64,000 nt of DNA, from contig JAGOQS010000002.1 of the NCBI GenBank assembly GCA_017991315.1, positions 1 through 64,000 on the forward strand, in the 5' to 3' direction. Source of the DNA: Ferrovibrio sp. (GTDB taxonomy: Bacteria; Pseudomonadota; Alphaproteobacteria; Ferrovibrionales; Ferrovibrionaceae). Position numbers and translations under genes: made by a program. The notes under the pieces were generated by a model. The model was not told the origin of the DNA, did not search any database, and worked only from the letters and a program-made list of their open reading frames with translations. Shown piece after piece: positions 51,548 through 60,768 of the stretch (positions within the stretch are counted from its first letter, which is position 1; each line of letters opens with the position of its first letter).

Positions 51548-52306
51548 TTAGCCGCCGCGCTGCCGCTTCACCAGTTGCCGCATCGCCTCCAGCGGGATGG
51601 CACCCGGCACGATCTCGTCGCCGATCACGAAACCCGGGGTGCCCTGGATGCCAAGTTTGGTCGCCAGCGCCAGGTTGCGCTCGATCACCTCGGTCACGCG
51701 CGGGGCAGCCATATCGGCCTTGAGCTTGGCGACATCCAGGCCACTCGCCTTGGCGATACGCAACACCTCGGCCTCGGGCAACTGGCCGCGATGCTCCATC
51801 ATCGCGTTGTGGAAAGCGAAATACTTGCCTGGCTGCTGCTGTGCCGCAATGGCGGCGCGCGCGGCGACGACGCTATCCGGGCCCAGCACCGGCAATTCCT
51901 TGAGCACCACGCGCAGGCGGCTGTCTTCCTTCAGCAATGCCAGCACCGAGGGCTGCACCTGCTTGCAATAGCCACAGCGGTAATCGAAGAACTCCACCAG
52001 CGTCACGTCGCCCTTGGGATTGCCGGCGACATGGGACACGCCGTCGTCGAAGATTTCCTTGCGGTTCTCCGTCAGCGCCGCCTTGATCGCCGCTTCCTGC
52101 TGCTTCAACTCCTGCCAGGCCTCGTTGATCAGCTCAGGATGCCGCACCAGCACTTCCAGCAGGCGCGGGCTTTCCAGCAGGCTTTCCTTCACCGCATCGC
52201 GCAGCTCCTGCGGCACCGGCTCGGCCTTTTGCTGTGCGGCTACCGGCCCGGCGACGAAACCGGCCAGCAGCAGGAGGGCAATCAGCAGGCGACGCAACAG
52301 CGGCAT
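51548..52306 (-). CDS. DsbA-family periplasmic disulfide oxidoreductase (Com1-like)
   Basis: A 252-residue exported protein. The signal peptide (1-24) ends at VAAQQ. A helical N-terminal extension (30-85) precedes a DsbA-like thioredoxin fold with CGYC in FFDYRCGYCKQVQP and the cis-Pro region IQGTPGFVIGDEIVPG. It is of the Com1/ScsC-like, possibly isomerase, subgroup. It lies between an M48 protease and prfB. A small GCCGCC/GGCGGC hairpin follows the stop. Confidence 0.88.
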   Translation of the reverse strand: MPLLRRLLIALLLLAGFVAGPVAAQQKAEPVPQELRDAVKESLLESPRLLEVLVRHPELINEAWQELKQQEAAIKAALTENRKEIFDDGVSHVAGNPKGDVTLVEFFDYRCGYCKQVQPSVLALLKEDSRLRVVLKELPVLGPDSVVAARAAIAAQQQPGKYFAFHNAMMEHRGQLPEAEVLRIAKASGLDVAKLKADMAAPRVTEVIERNLALATKLGIQGTPGFVIGDEIVPGAIPLEAMRQLVKRQRGG

Positions 52307-52407
52307 GGTATTTCCTTAAACACAGTGAAAATGGTTGCGGACTATGGCCGCAGGCAGCAGCCGGAGACAAGCCACGAAACGGTGAGCCCCGGCTCTGGGC
52401 AGATAGT

Positions 52408-53814
52408 TCAGCGGTTGCGCGCCTCGCGGCGGCGTTCCTTGGCGGCGGCGATCACATCCTGCGCCCGCAGCCAACCCGGCGTGCCCTCTTTCAGCAGCCG
52501 CTGGGCACGCTCGGCCTGCCCTTGAGCATCGCGCAGCGCGCCCTCGACCAGGTAGCGCTCGGCACTGGCCAGCGAGGCCATGCCGATATCGCCGCTGCGG
52601 CCATAGGCAATGGCAAGCTGCTGCCAGGCGGCAGAGCTTTCCGGTTCGCGCTGCACCACATCCTTGAGGATGGTGACAGCCTCCGGCAGCAGGCTGTTAT
52701 CTTCCAACGCCACCAGCACGCGGGCATAGCCATAGGCCAGCAGCGGCTCGCGCGGCCCCAGTTCATGGGCGCGGCGATGCGGCTGCAAAGCGTCGCGCAC
52801 ATTGCCCATGTCGATCAGGATGTCGCCCTTGAGTTCGTGATAGTAGGGATCATTCGGAAACTCGGCGATCAGGCTGTTCACCTCGGCCTGGGCGCGGGTG
52901 AAATCCAGGGTGCGGAAATAGGCGAAGGCGCGGGCATAGCGCGCATAGGGGCTGGTATCGCTTTCCGGGTATTTGCGCAGGGTGGCGCCAAGGCCATCGA
53001 GATAGCCCATCAGCTTGGCCTGCATGCGCTTGAAGCGTTCGACATTCTCCGGGTTGTCCGGCACCTTGGCATAGCGCGACTGCTCGGCACGAGCCGTCAA
53101 TGCCGCCACGCGGTCGGCGGAAAGCGGGTGAGTGCGCACATAGGGGTCCTGGCGTTCCGCCTGCAATGCTTCCTGGTTGGCGAGGATCTTCATGAACTCC
53201 ACCAGGCCCATGATGCTCTGCTGCGTCGCATCGAGGAAATTGGCGCCGGCCTGGTCGGCCGCCGCCTCCTGCCCGCGCGTAAACGACAGGAAGTTGCGCT
53301 CGGCGATCTGCTGTCCGGCCAGCATGCCGGCCACGGCGGCATCCGAACTGCCGGAAACAACACCCGCCGCCACACCCAGCAGCATCGAGGCGATCATCAG
53401 CGCCGAGGCATTGCTGAGCGAGTCCTCCATCCGCGACAGATGGCCGCCGGAGATATGGCCGATTTCATGGGCCAGCACGCCGATCACCTGGGCCGGGCGC
53501 TCGGCCCGCTGCAGCAGGCCGGTATGGACGAAAATGCGCTGGCCGCCGGCCACGAAAGCGTTAAGCGAGCGGTCGTTAACCAGATGCACCTGGACCGAGT
53601 CGGCGGTCAATCCGGCCGCCGCCAACAGTGGCAAGGCATAGGCTCGGATGGTATTTTCGATCTCGGCATCGCGCACCAGCGACACGCCGCGCCGCTGCGC
53701 CAAAGCCTCGCCGGAAATGACCGCCGCGAGGGTGGGCAGGAGGGCGGCAATGGCGAAGACAAGGGCGCAACCGACCGCCAAGGGTCGGCGCAGAGAGGAC
53801 CAGCGTAAAGCCAT
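52408..53814 (-). CDS. M48-family periplasmic metalloprotease with TPRs (BepA-like)
   Basis: A 468-residue exported protease. The signal or anchor is at 12-33, and the zinc site HEIGHISGGH is near residue 116, with the third ligand expected in QEAAADQAG. Residues about 270-460 are TPR-like helices. BepA-type proteases check outer-membrane protein assembly, in keeping with the DsbA-like gene downstream. The start overlaps the divergent gamma-glutamyltransferase start by a few bases, so promoters must lie inside the opposite genes. Confidence 0.9.
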   Translation of the reverse strand: MALRWSSLRRPLAVGCALVFAIAALLPTLAAVISGEALAQRRGVSLVRDAEIENTIRAYALPLLAAAGLTADSVQVHLVNDRSLNAFVAGGQRIFVHTGLLQRAERPAQVIGVLAHEIGHISGGHLSRMEDSLSNASALMIASMLLGVAAGVVSGSSDAAVAGMLAGQQIAERNFLSFTRGQEAAADQAGANFLDATQQSIMGLVEFMKILANQEALQAERQDPYVRTHPLSADRVAALTARAEQSRYAKVPDNPENVERFKRMQAKLMGYLDGLGATLRKYPESDTSPYARYARAFAYFRTLDFTRAQAEVNSLIAEFPNDPYYHELKGDILIDMGNVRDALQPHRRAHELGPREPLLAYGYARVLVALEDNSLLPEAVTILKDVVQREPESSAAWQQLAIAYGRSGDIGMASLASAERYLVEGALRDAQGQAERAQRLLKEGTPGWLRAQDVIAAAKERRREARNR

Positions 53815-55369
53815 GATGAATTCGAGTCCGAACCGGCTGGTGGTTTCGTGCCAGCCCCAGAAAGGTAGGCAGCGGGCCGGCCTGCGTCAATGCACCGCCC
53901 CTTCCCTCGCCCTGGTACTAGCCCTGCTGGTGCTGGCTGGTTGCGGCAAGAAAACTGCTGAAGCCAGTGATCCAACGCCTGAAGCGGCAAAAGGTTTCAC
54001 CGGTGTTGTTACCAGCGATGAACCGCGCGCCACGCTGGTCGCCCGTAATATTCTTGCAGCAGGCGGCAGTGCCGCCGATGCCGTGGCCGCCGGTACGCTG
54101 GCCATGGCCGTCACCTATCCCACCGCCGTATCGCTCGGCGCTGGCGGCCTCTGCGTGGCGGTGGACCCGGCGCGCAAGCGGGCGGATACCATCGAGTTCC
54201 TGCCGCGTCTGCCGGCCGGCGGCGGCGCTGTGCCGATCCCCGGCCTGCTGCGCGGCCTGGCCATGCTGCAGGGCGTCTATGGAACCCTGCGCTGGGAAGC
54301 CGTGGTCTCGCCCGCCGAGGCCCTGGCGCGGTTTGGCGAACGGACCAGCCGCGCCTTCGTGCAGTCGGTGCAGGAAGCCAATCCGCCGGCGCTCGGCGAT
54401 CCCGCTCTGGCCCGGCTGCTGGCCGGCCCCGGCGGCAGGCCGCGCGCCGAGGGCGATCTGCTGGTGCAGAACGAACTCGCCTTCGTGCTTGGCCGCGTCC
54501 GCAGCGCCGGCCCGACCGATTTCTACCAGGGCCAGGTGGCCCGTCAGATCGTGGCCGATTCCGCCCGCATCGGCGGTGCGATCAAGGAAGATGACCTGCG
54601 CGGTTTCGCCGCCCAGGTGACCAAGCCGATAGAACTGCCGTTCCAGTACGCGATGACGGTCTATGCCTCGCCGAATGCACGTGGCGGCGCCACCGCCGCC
54701 TGGCTGGTGGAACAGGGCTTCAGCCCGGCCAGTGCTTTCAGCATCCAGAGCGTCGGCAGCGCCAAGCCGCGTGAATTCGCTACATCCATCGGCCAGGCCT
54801 ATCGCGGCCTGGAAGGCAACGCGCCGCTGTTCGAGCATGGCTCGGCCAGCATCTCCGCCATCGACAAGGATGGCCGGGCGGTTTCCTGCGCCATCGGCCT
54901 TGGCCGTGCCTTCGGCAGCCGCAAGATCGGCAGCGAAACCGGCATCCTGTTTGCCGCCACCCCTGGTATTGCAGGCGATGAAACGCCCTTCCTCGCCGCC
55001 ATGGTCGCCGCCAATTACACCGCGAAGCAGAGCTTCGCCGCTGGCGCGGTGAGCGGCGGCGCCCCCGGCCCTGCCGCCCTGGCGCAAGTGATGATCGAGG
55101 CCTTTACAGGCAAGCAGCGGATCAATCAGGTGATCGCCAAGCCGCGCCTGTTCCAGCCCGGTCCGCAAGCGCCGGTGATGCATGAAGCCGGTGTCGATGC
55201 CGCCATGCTTGGTGCCATCACCCAGCGCGGCGTGCCAGCGGTGGAAGTGCGCCGTTTGGGCCGCGTTACCATGGCGGTGTGCAGCAATGGCGTGCCGCGC
55301 AGCCCCGAGACGTGCCGTGGCGGGGCCGATCCGCGCGGCTTCGGCCTCAGTGCCGGCGATGAATTCTGA
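53813..55369 (+). CDS. Lipoprotein-type gamma-glutamyltransferase-like protein
   Basis: About 518 residues. A lipobox LVLAGC ends a hydrophobic stretch near residue 43, so it is probably anchored by lipid. The body matches gamma-glutamyltranspeptidase: large-subunit GGSAADAVAAGTLAMAVTYPTAVSLGAGG and small-subunit remnants near EHGSASISAIDKDGRAVS. Aligned from DKDG backwards, the family Thr-Thr-His autoprocessing nucleophile is Ser-Ala-Ser, so activity is uncertain. The first 30 residues are not typical of a signal peptide, so the true start may be downstream. Confidence 0.75.
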   Translation: MMNSSPNRLVVSCQPQKGRQRAGLRQCTAPSLALVLALLVLAGCGKKTAEASDPTPEAAKGFTGVVTSDEPRATLVARNILAAGGSAADAVAAGTLAMAVTYPTAVSLGAGGLCVAVDPARKRADTIEFLPRLPAGGGAVPIPGLLRGLAMLQGVYGTLRWEAVVSPAEALARFGERTSRAFVQSVQEANPPALGDPALARLLAGPGGRPRAEGDLLVQNELAFVLGRVRSAGPTDFYQGQVARQIVADSARIGGAIKEDDLRGFAAQVTKPIELPFQYAMTVYASPNARGGATAAWLVEQGFSPASAFSIQSVGSAKPREFATSIGQAYRGLEGNAPLFEHGSASISAIDKDGRAVSCAIGLGRAFGSRKIGSETGILFAATPGIAGDETPFLAAMVAANYTAKQSFAAGAVSGGAPGPAALAQVMIEAFTGKQRINQVIAKPRLFQPGPQAPVMHEAGVDAAMLGAITQRGVPAVEVRRLGRVTMAVCSNGVPRSPETCRGGADPRGFGLSAGDEF

Positions 55370-55383
55370 TTTGGAGTGACGCG

Positions 55384-56556
55384 ATGTCCAGCGTTCTGAA
55401 GCCGTTTGCCGGCCCCCTGCCCTCGCGGCGCGGCGCCATCGATCCATTCTTCGTCATGGAAGTGATGAAGGCCGCCGCCGCGCGCGAAGCCGCCGGCGGC
55501 GATGTGATTCACATGGAAGTGGGCCAGCCTTCCACGCCAGCGCCGCGCGCCGCGATTGAAGCGGCGACGAAAGCCGCGCAGACCAACCCGCTGGGCTACA
55601 CGCTGGCGCTCGGCGTTCCCGAACTGCGCGAGGCGATCTCCGGCCATTACCGCCAGTATTATGGCCTCGACGTGCCGGCCGAACGCATCGTCGTCACTAC
55701 CGGTTCATCCGCCGGCTTCCAGCTTGCCTTCCTCGCCGCCTTCGATGCCGGCGACGAAGTGGCGCTCGGCGAACCGGCCTATCCGGCCTACCGTAACATC
55801 CTCAAGGCGGTCGATCTGGTGCCGCAGATGATCGTGACGGAAGCCGAAACCCGCTTCCAGCCGACGCCGGAAACCATCCAGGCGGCGGCGCCCAACGCCA
55901 AGGGCGTGCTGGTGGCGAGCCCGGCCAATCCGAGCGGCTGCATGCTCGACCATGCCTCGCTTGCCGCCCTGGTGCGCGATTGCGCCGCCAGGCAGCGCTG
56001 GCTGATCGTCGATGAAATCTATCACGGCATCACCTATGGCGGCCGCGCGGAATCCGTGCTGGCACTCACCGACCAGGCCATCGTGATCAACAGCTTCTCG
56101 AAATACTTCTCGATGACCGGCTGGCGGCTCGGCTGGATGGTGCTGCCGCCGCAACTGATCCGCGCCGTGGAATGCCTGTCGCAGAATTTCTATATCTCCG
56201 CCCCGGGCATCAGCCAGGTCGCCGGCATCGCCGCGCTCTCGGCCTATGACGAGCTGGAGCAGAATGTGGCGCGCTACACCAGGAACCGCGAAATCCTGCT
56301 GAACGAATTGCCCAAGGCCGGCTTCGACAAGCTCGCGCCGGCCGATGGCGCCTTCTACATCTACGCCGATATCTCGCGCTTCACCAATGATGCACAGGAT
56401 TTCTGCACCCGGCTGCTGCAGGATACCGGCATTGCCGCTACGCCGGGCTTCGATTTCGATCGTGGCCGTGGGCATTACTTCATGCGTTTCTCGTTTGCCG
56501 GCGCCACCGACCGCATGATCGAGGCGGCAAAGCGGCTGCACGCCTGGAAGAAGTAA
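55384..56556 (+). CDS. Class I/II pyridoxal-phosphate aminotransferase
   Basis: A 390-residue fold-type I aminotransferase. The PLP Lys is in INSFSKYFSMTGWRLGW, with SPANPSGCML, VDEIYHGITYGG and the C-terminal Arg in HYFMRFSFAG. It is most like aspartate or aromatic aminotransferases. The gene begins 14 bases after the gamma-glutamyltransferase stop, so they are probably co-transcribed, perhaps in amino acid scavenging. A REP-like repeat follows. Confidence 0.9.
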   Translation: MSSVLKPFAGPLPSRRGAIDPFFVMEVMKAAAAREAAGGDVIHMEVGQPSTPAPRAAIEAATKAAQTNPLGYTLALGVPELREAISGHYRQYYGLDVPAERIVVTTGSSAGFQLAFLAAFDAGDEVALGEPAYPAYRNILKAVDLVPQMIVTEAETRFQPTPETIQAAAPNAKGVLVASPANPSGCMLDHASLAALVRDCAARQRWLIVDEIYHGITYGGRAESVLALTDQAIVINSFSKYFSMTGWRLGWMVLPPQLIRAVECLSQNFYISAPGISQVAGIAALSAYDELEQNVARYTRNREILLNELPKAGFDKLAPADGAFYIYADISRFTNDAQDFCTRLLQDTGIAATPGFDFDRGRGHYFMRFSFAGATDRMIEAAKRLHAWKK

Positions 56557-56564
56557 CGCCCCCT

Positions 56565-56641
56565 GTCGTCATGCCCGGGCTTGACCCGGGCATCCCATTT
56601 CATATGCCAAAGATGCGCGGATCAAGTCCGCGCATGACGAC
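56565..56641. repeat. Palindromic intergenic repeat (nested cruciform)
   Basis: Two hairpins, ATGCCCGGG-CTTGA-CCCGGGCAT (56571-56593) and ATGCGCGGA-TCAAG-TCCGCGCAT (56613-56635), are enclosed by an outer inverted pair GTCGTCAT (56565-56572)/ATGACGAC (56634-56641). It lies between converging genes and shares GGGCATCCCATTT with the repeat at 48110. REP-like, and likely a terminator for both sides. Confidence 0.82.
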
Positions 56642-56660
56642 ATTAGTTTTGGCGCACTCT

Positions 56661-57053
56661 TTACTCCCGCGGCCCCGGCCATTCCGGGCGCGGCGCCGGG
56701 TCCACCACGGTCATATTGGCGCCTGCGGTGGCGCGTACCGGCACTTTGCTGTGGTCGAAATCATCTAGGCACTGGATGTTGACGCCGTAGTGATCCGGCG
56801 CGGCGCGCTTGCGGTGGAAGGTATAGATGCCGCAACGCGAGCAGAAGTAATGCTTGGCCCGGCGCGTGTTCCATTGATACAGCGTCAGTGCCTCTTCTCC
56901 CGCCGTAATGGTCAAGGCGCTTTCATGCACCTTGGTCATCAGCGCATTCTTCTTGACGCAAAGCGAGCAGTCGCAGGTGGTCAGCTTGGTGATTTCCGCG
57001 TCGATGCGGAAGGTCACGGTGCCGCAATGGCAGGAACCGCGATAGCTGCCCAA
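56661..57053 (-). CDS. GFA/CENP-V domain zinc-binding protein
   Basis: A 130-residue protein of the glutathione-dependent formaldehyde-activating (Gfa) family fold. Zinc-ligand cysteines occur in SCHCGTVTF, CDCSLCVKK and CSRCGIY. Most relatives have unknown activity. The TTG at 57053 (LGSYRGSCHCG) is the likely start since the family begins just before the CHC motif; a longer frame would run into der. It starts 4 bases after the der stop codon. Confidence 0.8.
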   Translation of the reverse strand: MGSYRGSCHCGTVTFRIDAEITKLTTCDCSLCVKKNALMTKVHESALTITAGEEALTLYQWNTRRAKHYFCSRCGIYTFHRKRAAPDHYGVNIQCLDDFDHSKVPVRATAGANMTVVDPAPRPEWPGPRE

Positions 57054-57057
57054 GGCC

Positions 57058-58458
57058 CTAGTCCTTCTTGGTGTCGAAAGGATTCTTGCTCTTGCGCAGG
57101 ATGATGCGGATCGGGATGCCAGCGAGATCGAAGGCATCGCGGTAACCGTTGATCAGGTAACGCTGGTAAGTCTCGGGGATGGTTTCGGCGCGGCCGGCGA
57201 ACAGCGACAGCGTCGGCGGCCGGGTCTTCACCTGGGTGCCGTAGCGGATGCGCACGCTCCGGCCATTAGCCAGCGGCGGTGCGTTCTTGGACAGCATGTG
57301 TTCGAGCCAGCGATTGAAAGCCGCCGTGCCGATGCGGGTGTTCCAGCGCTCATACTGCTTCATCACCGCCGGCAGCAGGCGGTCGAGATGGCGGCCGGTG
57401 AGCGCCGAGAGCGTTACCACCGGGATGCCGCGCGCCTGCGGCAGCGAGGTCTGCAGCCGGTCCTCGATCTCGCGCAAAGCCTTGGCGCGGTCTTCCACCA
57501 GATCCCACTTGTTCACAGCGATGACCAGGGCGCGGCCCTCGCTCAGCACATGGTCGGCAATGGTCAGGTCCTGGCGGTCGAAACCAAGATGGCCGTCCAG
57601 CATCAGCACCACCACCTGGGCCATGCGGATGGAATAGAGCGAGTCGGCGACGGAAAGCTTTTCCAGCTTTTCCTCCACCCGCGCCTTGCGCCGCATGCCG
57701 GCGGTATCCACCAGGCGGATGCGGCGGCCCTGGTATTCCCAGGCAATGGTAATGCTGTCGCGTGTCAGGCCCGGCTCCGGGCCCGTCAGCATGCGGTCGG
57801 TACCCAGCAGCGCATTGATCAGGGTCGACTTGCCGGCATTGGGCCGACCAACCACGGCGAGCTGGATCGGGCGCGTCGGGTCGTCCGGCGTCTCGACATC
57901 CACATCGACATCGACCGGCAGCAATTCACCGTCATCGGGCACGGCTTCGATATCCGCCGCCGGGATGGCGATATGCGGCGCGAGGGCATCGAACAGTTCC
58001 GACAGGCCCTCGCCATGTTCAGCGGAGAAAGGCAGCGGCTCGCCCAACCCCAGGCCATGCGCTTCGGCCAACCCCGACACGCCGCCACGCCCTTCGCACT
58101 TATTGGCCAGCAGCACCACCGGCTTGCGCTGGCGCCGCAGCCACTTGGCGAAATGGGAGTCGAGCGGCGTCACGCCGGCGCGGGCATCCACCACGAACAG
58201 CACCACGTCGGATTCGGCCACGGCCTGTTCGGTCTGGCGCCGCATGCGACCGGCCATGGTTTCGTCTTCCGCATCCTCGAGGCCGGCGGTGTCGATGATG
58301 GTGAATTCGAGATCGCCCAGCCGGCCCTGGCCTTCGCGGCGGTCACGCGTCACGCCCGGCGTATCATCGACCAGCGCCAGGCGCTTGCCGATCAGCCGGT
58401 TGAACAGCGTCGACTTGCCGACATTGGGCCGGCCGACGATGGCGACTTTGCGCTGCAT
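57058..58458 (-). CDS. der: Ribosome-assembly GTPase Der (EngA)
   Basis: A 466-residue double-GTPase. The first G domain has GRPNVGKSTLFNRL, DDTPGVTRDR, DTAGLED and NKCEGR; the second has GRPNAGKSTLINAL, EPGLTRDSI, DTAGMRR and NKWDLVE. The C-terminal KH-like domain is intact. It acts in 50S assembly. The chain yfgM-like, bamB, der is the same as in E. coli. The ATG at 58458 starts MQRKVAIVGRP. Confidence 0.96.
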   Translation of the reverse strand: MQRKVAIVGRPNVGKSTLFNRLIGKRLALVDDTPGVTRDRREGQGRLGDLEFTIIDTAGLEDAEDETMAGRMRRQTEQAVAESDVVLFVVDARAGVTPLDSHFAKWLRRQRKPVVLLANKCEGRGGVSGLAEAHGLGLGEPLPFSAEHGEGLSELFDALAPHIAIPAADIEAVPDDGELLPVDVDVDVETPDDPTRPIQLAVVGRPNAGKSTLINALLGTDRMLTGPEPGLTRDSITIAWEYQGRRIRLVDTAGMRRKARVEEKLEKLSVADSLYSIRMAQVVVLMLDGHLGFDRQDLTIADHVLSEGRALVIAVNKWDLVEDRAKALREIEDRLQTSLPQARGIPVVTLSALTGRHLDRLLPAVMKQYERWNTRIGTAAFNRWLEHMLSKNAPPLANGRSVRIRYGTQVKTRPPTLSLFAGRAETIPETYQRYLINGYRDAFDLAGIPIRIILRKSKNPFDTKKD

Positions 58459-58465
58459 TGGAATC

Positions 58466-59827
58466 CTAACGATAGGCTGACAGGCGGGCATTTTCGGTCA
58501 GGATATAGACCGTCTGCCCTGCCACGACCGGCGACACCGCCGCCGGGCCGGAAAGTTTGATTGCGCCAACCAGATCGCCGGTATAGGGCGAGATCGCATA
58601 GGCGCGCTCATCACTGGAGGCGACGATCAGGCGGTCGCCGGCCAATACCGGACCATACCAGTTGATCACGCCCTTGCGTATCGGCGCCGTTGGATCCTTG
58701 TAGCGCTGCAACTGGCGAATCCATTTCACCTTGCCGTCGCGCCGGCTGAGACAGAGGATTTCGGCATCCACCGTCACCAGGAAAATGAACTCACCGGCGA
58801 CCCAGGGGGTCTGCACGCTGCCAACCGCCCGTTCCCAGACGCGCTCGCCGGTGCGGATATCAATCGCGACGAAGCGGCCCGACTGGCTGACGGCATAGAC
58901 GCGGCCACGGTCGATCACCGGCAGCGCGTTGATGTCGTTCAAGGCACCGATGGCGCTGACGCGGCCGGCGGTGCGCACCAACTGCTCCGACCAGCCGACC
59001 GTGCCGGTCTCGGCACGCAGGGATACCACTTCACCGGACGAGAATGGCGCCACCACGGTGCTGCCCTCGGCTGCCGGCGCGGCAGCACCAAGCAGACCGG
59101 CGGCTTCAACGATGCCGGAATAAGTCCAGAGCTGGCGGCCGGTTTCGGCTTCGAGCGCGAAAAGCTGGTTATCCTGGGTAATGAGATAGACGCGGCCGCC
59201 CTCGGTGGCCGGCGCACCGCGCACCGGCAGCTTCAAAGCGACATGCCAATAGAGCAGGCCGGTATTGGGCTGCAAAGCCACCACGTCGCCGTAGGCAGTG
59301 GCAACGAACAGCTTGCCTTCGGCATAGGCCATGCCGCCGCCAAGCGCGCCTTCCGTCTCGCCCTTCGGTGTCAGGTCGACCCGCCACAGCCGGCGGCCGG
59401 TATTGGCATCGAAAGCGGTGATCTTGGAAGCGGCATCCTTGGTGAAGATGCGGCCATCGGCCACCACCGGCTGGCCGAGAATCTTGGTCTCGTCGTCCCC
59501 CGCCGTGCCGATATCGGCACTCCAGATTTCGCGCAGCGTGTCGCCGAGCGCCAGATGCTGCATGGCATGGCTGGGATAGCCGCCCGGCTGCGGCCAATCG
59601 GCATTGGCCCAAGGCTTGGGCAGCTGCACCGGCGTCTGTGCCAGTTGCGGATCGGGATCGAGCTGGGAGTCGAAAGCCAGCACCGAGATACGCTCGCCCG
59701 GCACTTTCGGCTTGTCCTTGACCGTGAAGAAATCGCCCACGGTATCGCACCCGGCCAGTGCCAGCGGCAGCAGGAGCAACAGGGCGAAGCGGCTAAGGCG
59801 GGTCGGCGTCATCACGGTGGGCATCAT
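58466..59827 (-). CDS. bamB: Outer membrane assembly lipoprotein BamB
   Basis: About 453 residues. A lipobox signal (LLLLLPLALAGC) puts it at the outer-membrane periplasmic face. The rest is an eight-bladed beta-propeller of PQQ-like repeats (G-x-x-W-x): RLWRVDL, LYWHVAL, RQLWTYSG, VGWSEQL and VWERAVG. BamB is part of the BAM complex. Starts at 59827, 59824 and 59812 are all possible; the last gives the more usual short signal peptide. Confidence 0.9.
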   Translation of the reverse strand: MMPTVMTPTRLSRFALLLLLPLALAGCDTVGDFFTVKDKPKVPGERISVLAFDSQLDPDPQLAQTPVQLPKPWANADWPQPGGYPSHAMQHLALGDTLREIWSADIGTAGDDETKILGQPVVADGRIFTKDAASKITAFDANTGRRLWRVDLTPKGETEGALGGGMAYAEGKLFVATAYGDVVALQPNTGLLYWHVALKLPVRGAPATEGGRVYLITQDNQLFALEAETGRQLWTYSGIVEAAGLLGAAAPAAEGSTVVAPFSSGEVVSLRAETGTVGWSEQLVRTAGRVSAIGALNDINALPVIDRGRVYAVSQSGRFVAIDIRTGERVWERAVGSVQTPWVAGEFIFLVTVDAEILCLSRRDGKVKWIRQLQRYKDPTAPIRKGVINWYGPVLAGDRLIVASSDERAYAISPYTGDLVGAIKLSGPAAVSPVVAGQTVYILTENARLSAYR

Positions 59828-59840
59828 CCAGTATGCATCA

Positions 59841-60503
59841 TCACGGATTGAGCGGACCGCCCAGGGCGGCGAGCAATTCGCTGGCGCGGCCACGTGCACC
59901 CGGCGAAGCGTTCGGGTCGTCGGCAAGTTCGGTGAGCAGCTTGCGCGCCTGATTGCGGTCGCCGGCCTTGAGTTCGGTCAGCGCCAGCAATTCACGCACA
60001 TTCGAGGCCCAGGGGCTGGTGGCGGGAATGCTGCCGAGGCGGCGGCGCAGCTCCTCCACGCTCAAGGCATCGAAGCCGTTCAGCGCCGCGTAATAGCGCG
60101 CCAGGTCGCGGAAATCGTTGGCATGGGCCGAATTGCCGGCGATGGCATCATAGGCGGCAATGGCGCCAGTGATATCCTTGGCGCGGACCAACTGGCCGGC
60201 CTGCTGGAAGGCGGCAAGCAGGGCATAGCCATCAGCGCCCGAGGCGGCAATGCCGGCGAAGGCCTGGGCGGCCTCGACATGCTTGCCTTCCTGGCCGAGC
60301 GACTGGGCGGTGACAAAGGCGCGGGCGGCGGCCTCGGCCTTCTCGGAACGGTAATGCTGCCAGACCTGGTAGCCGGCGACGCTGGCCAGCAGGATGACCA
60401 CGGCGGCGATCATCGGCACCCGATACCGCTGCCAGGCCTGCATCATCCGGTCGCGGCGGTATTCCTCGTCCACTTCCTGGATAAAGGTGTCTTTCTCGGC
60501 CAA
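59841..60503 (-). CDS. YfgM-like TPR membrane protein
   Basis: A 220-residue protein with one membrane helix (VPMIAAVVILLASVAGYQVW, about 30-49) and a periplasmic TPR-like domain (TPR_21 type). In E. coli YfgM associates with PpiD and the Sec translocon and helps outer-membrane protein folding. Gene order with bamB and der matches. The 265 bases upstream (60504-60768) are intergenic without an apparent gene. Confidence 0.87.
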   Translation of the reverse strand: MAEKDTFIQEVDEEYRRDRMMQAWQRYRVPMIAAVVILLASVAGYQVWQHYRSEKAEAAARAFVTAQSLGQEGKHVEAAQAFAGIAASGADGYALLAAFQQAGQLVRAKDITGAIAAYDAIAGNSAHANDFRDLARYYAALNGFDALSVEELRRRLGSIPATSPWASNVRELLALTELKAGDRNQARKLLTELADDPNASPGARGRASELLAALGGPLNP

Positions 60504-60768
60504 CGCCCAAGCTCCTCAAAACCAAAACCCGCGGCGCAAATCGCCGTTTTCAGCGGTTGCCACGCGCAGCGCGGGCAAGCGGCGCGTACCATAGCCGCAA
60601 CGCGGTCCCTTGGCAAAGCCCGGCGGGGAACCGGATTTCTTGGTAACGCTTTGATAATACATGGACTCTTGGCAAAGAAAAAAAACCTGTCTATGCTCGC
60701 GTCGGTTTTGGCGCCGTCACCACGGTAGACCAGGACTTTGCATTTGTCCTTTCGGGGGAGCAGACGGC

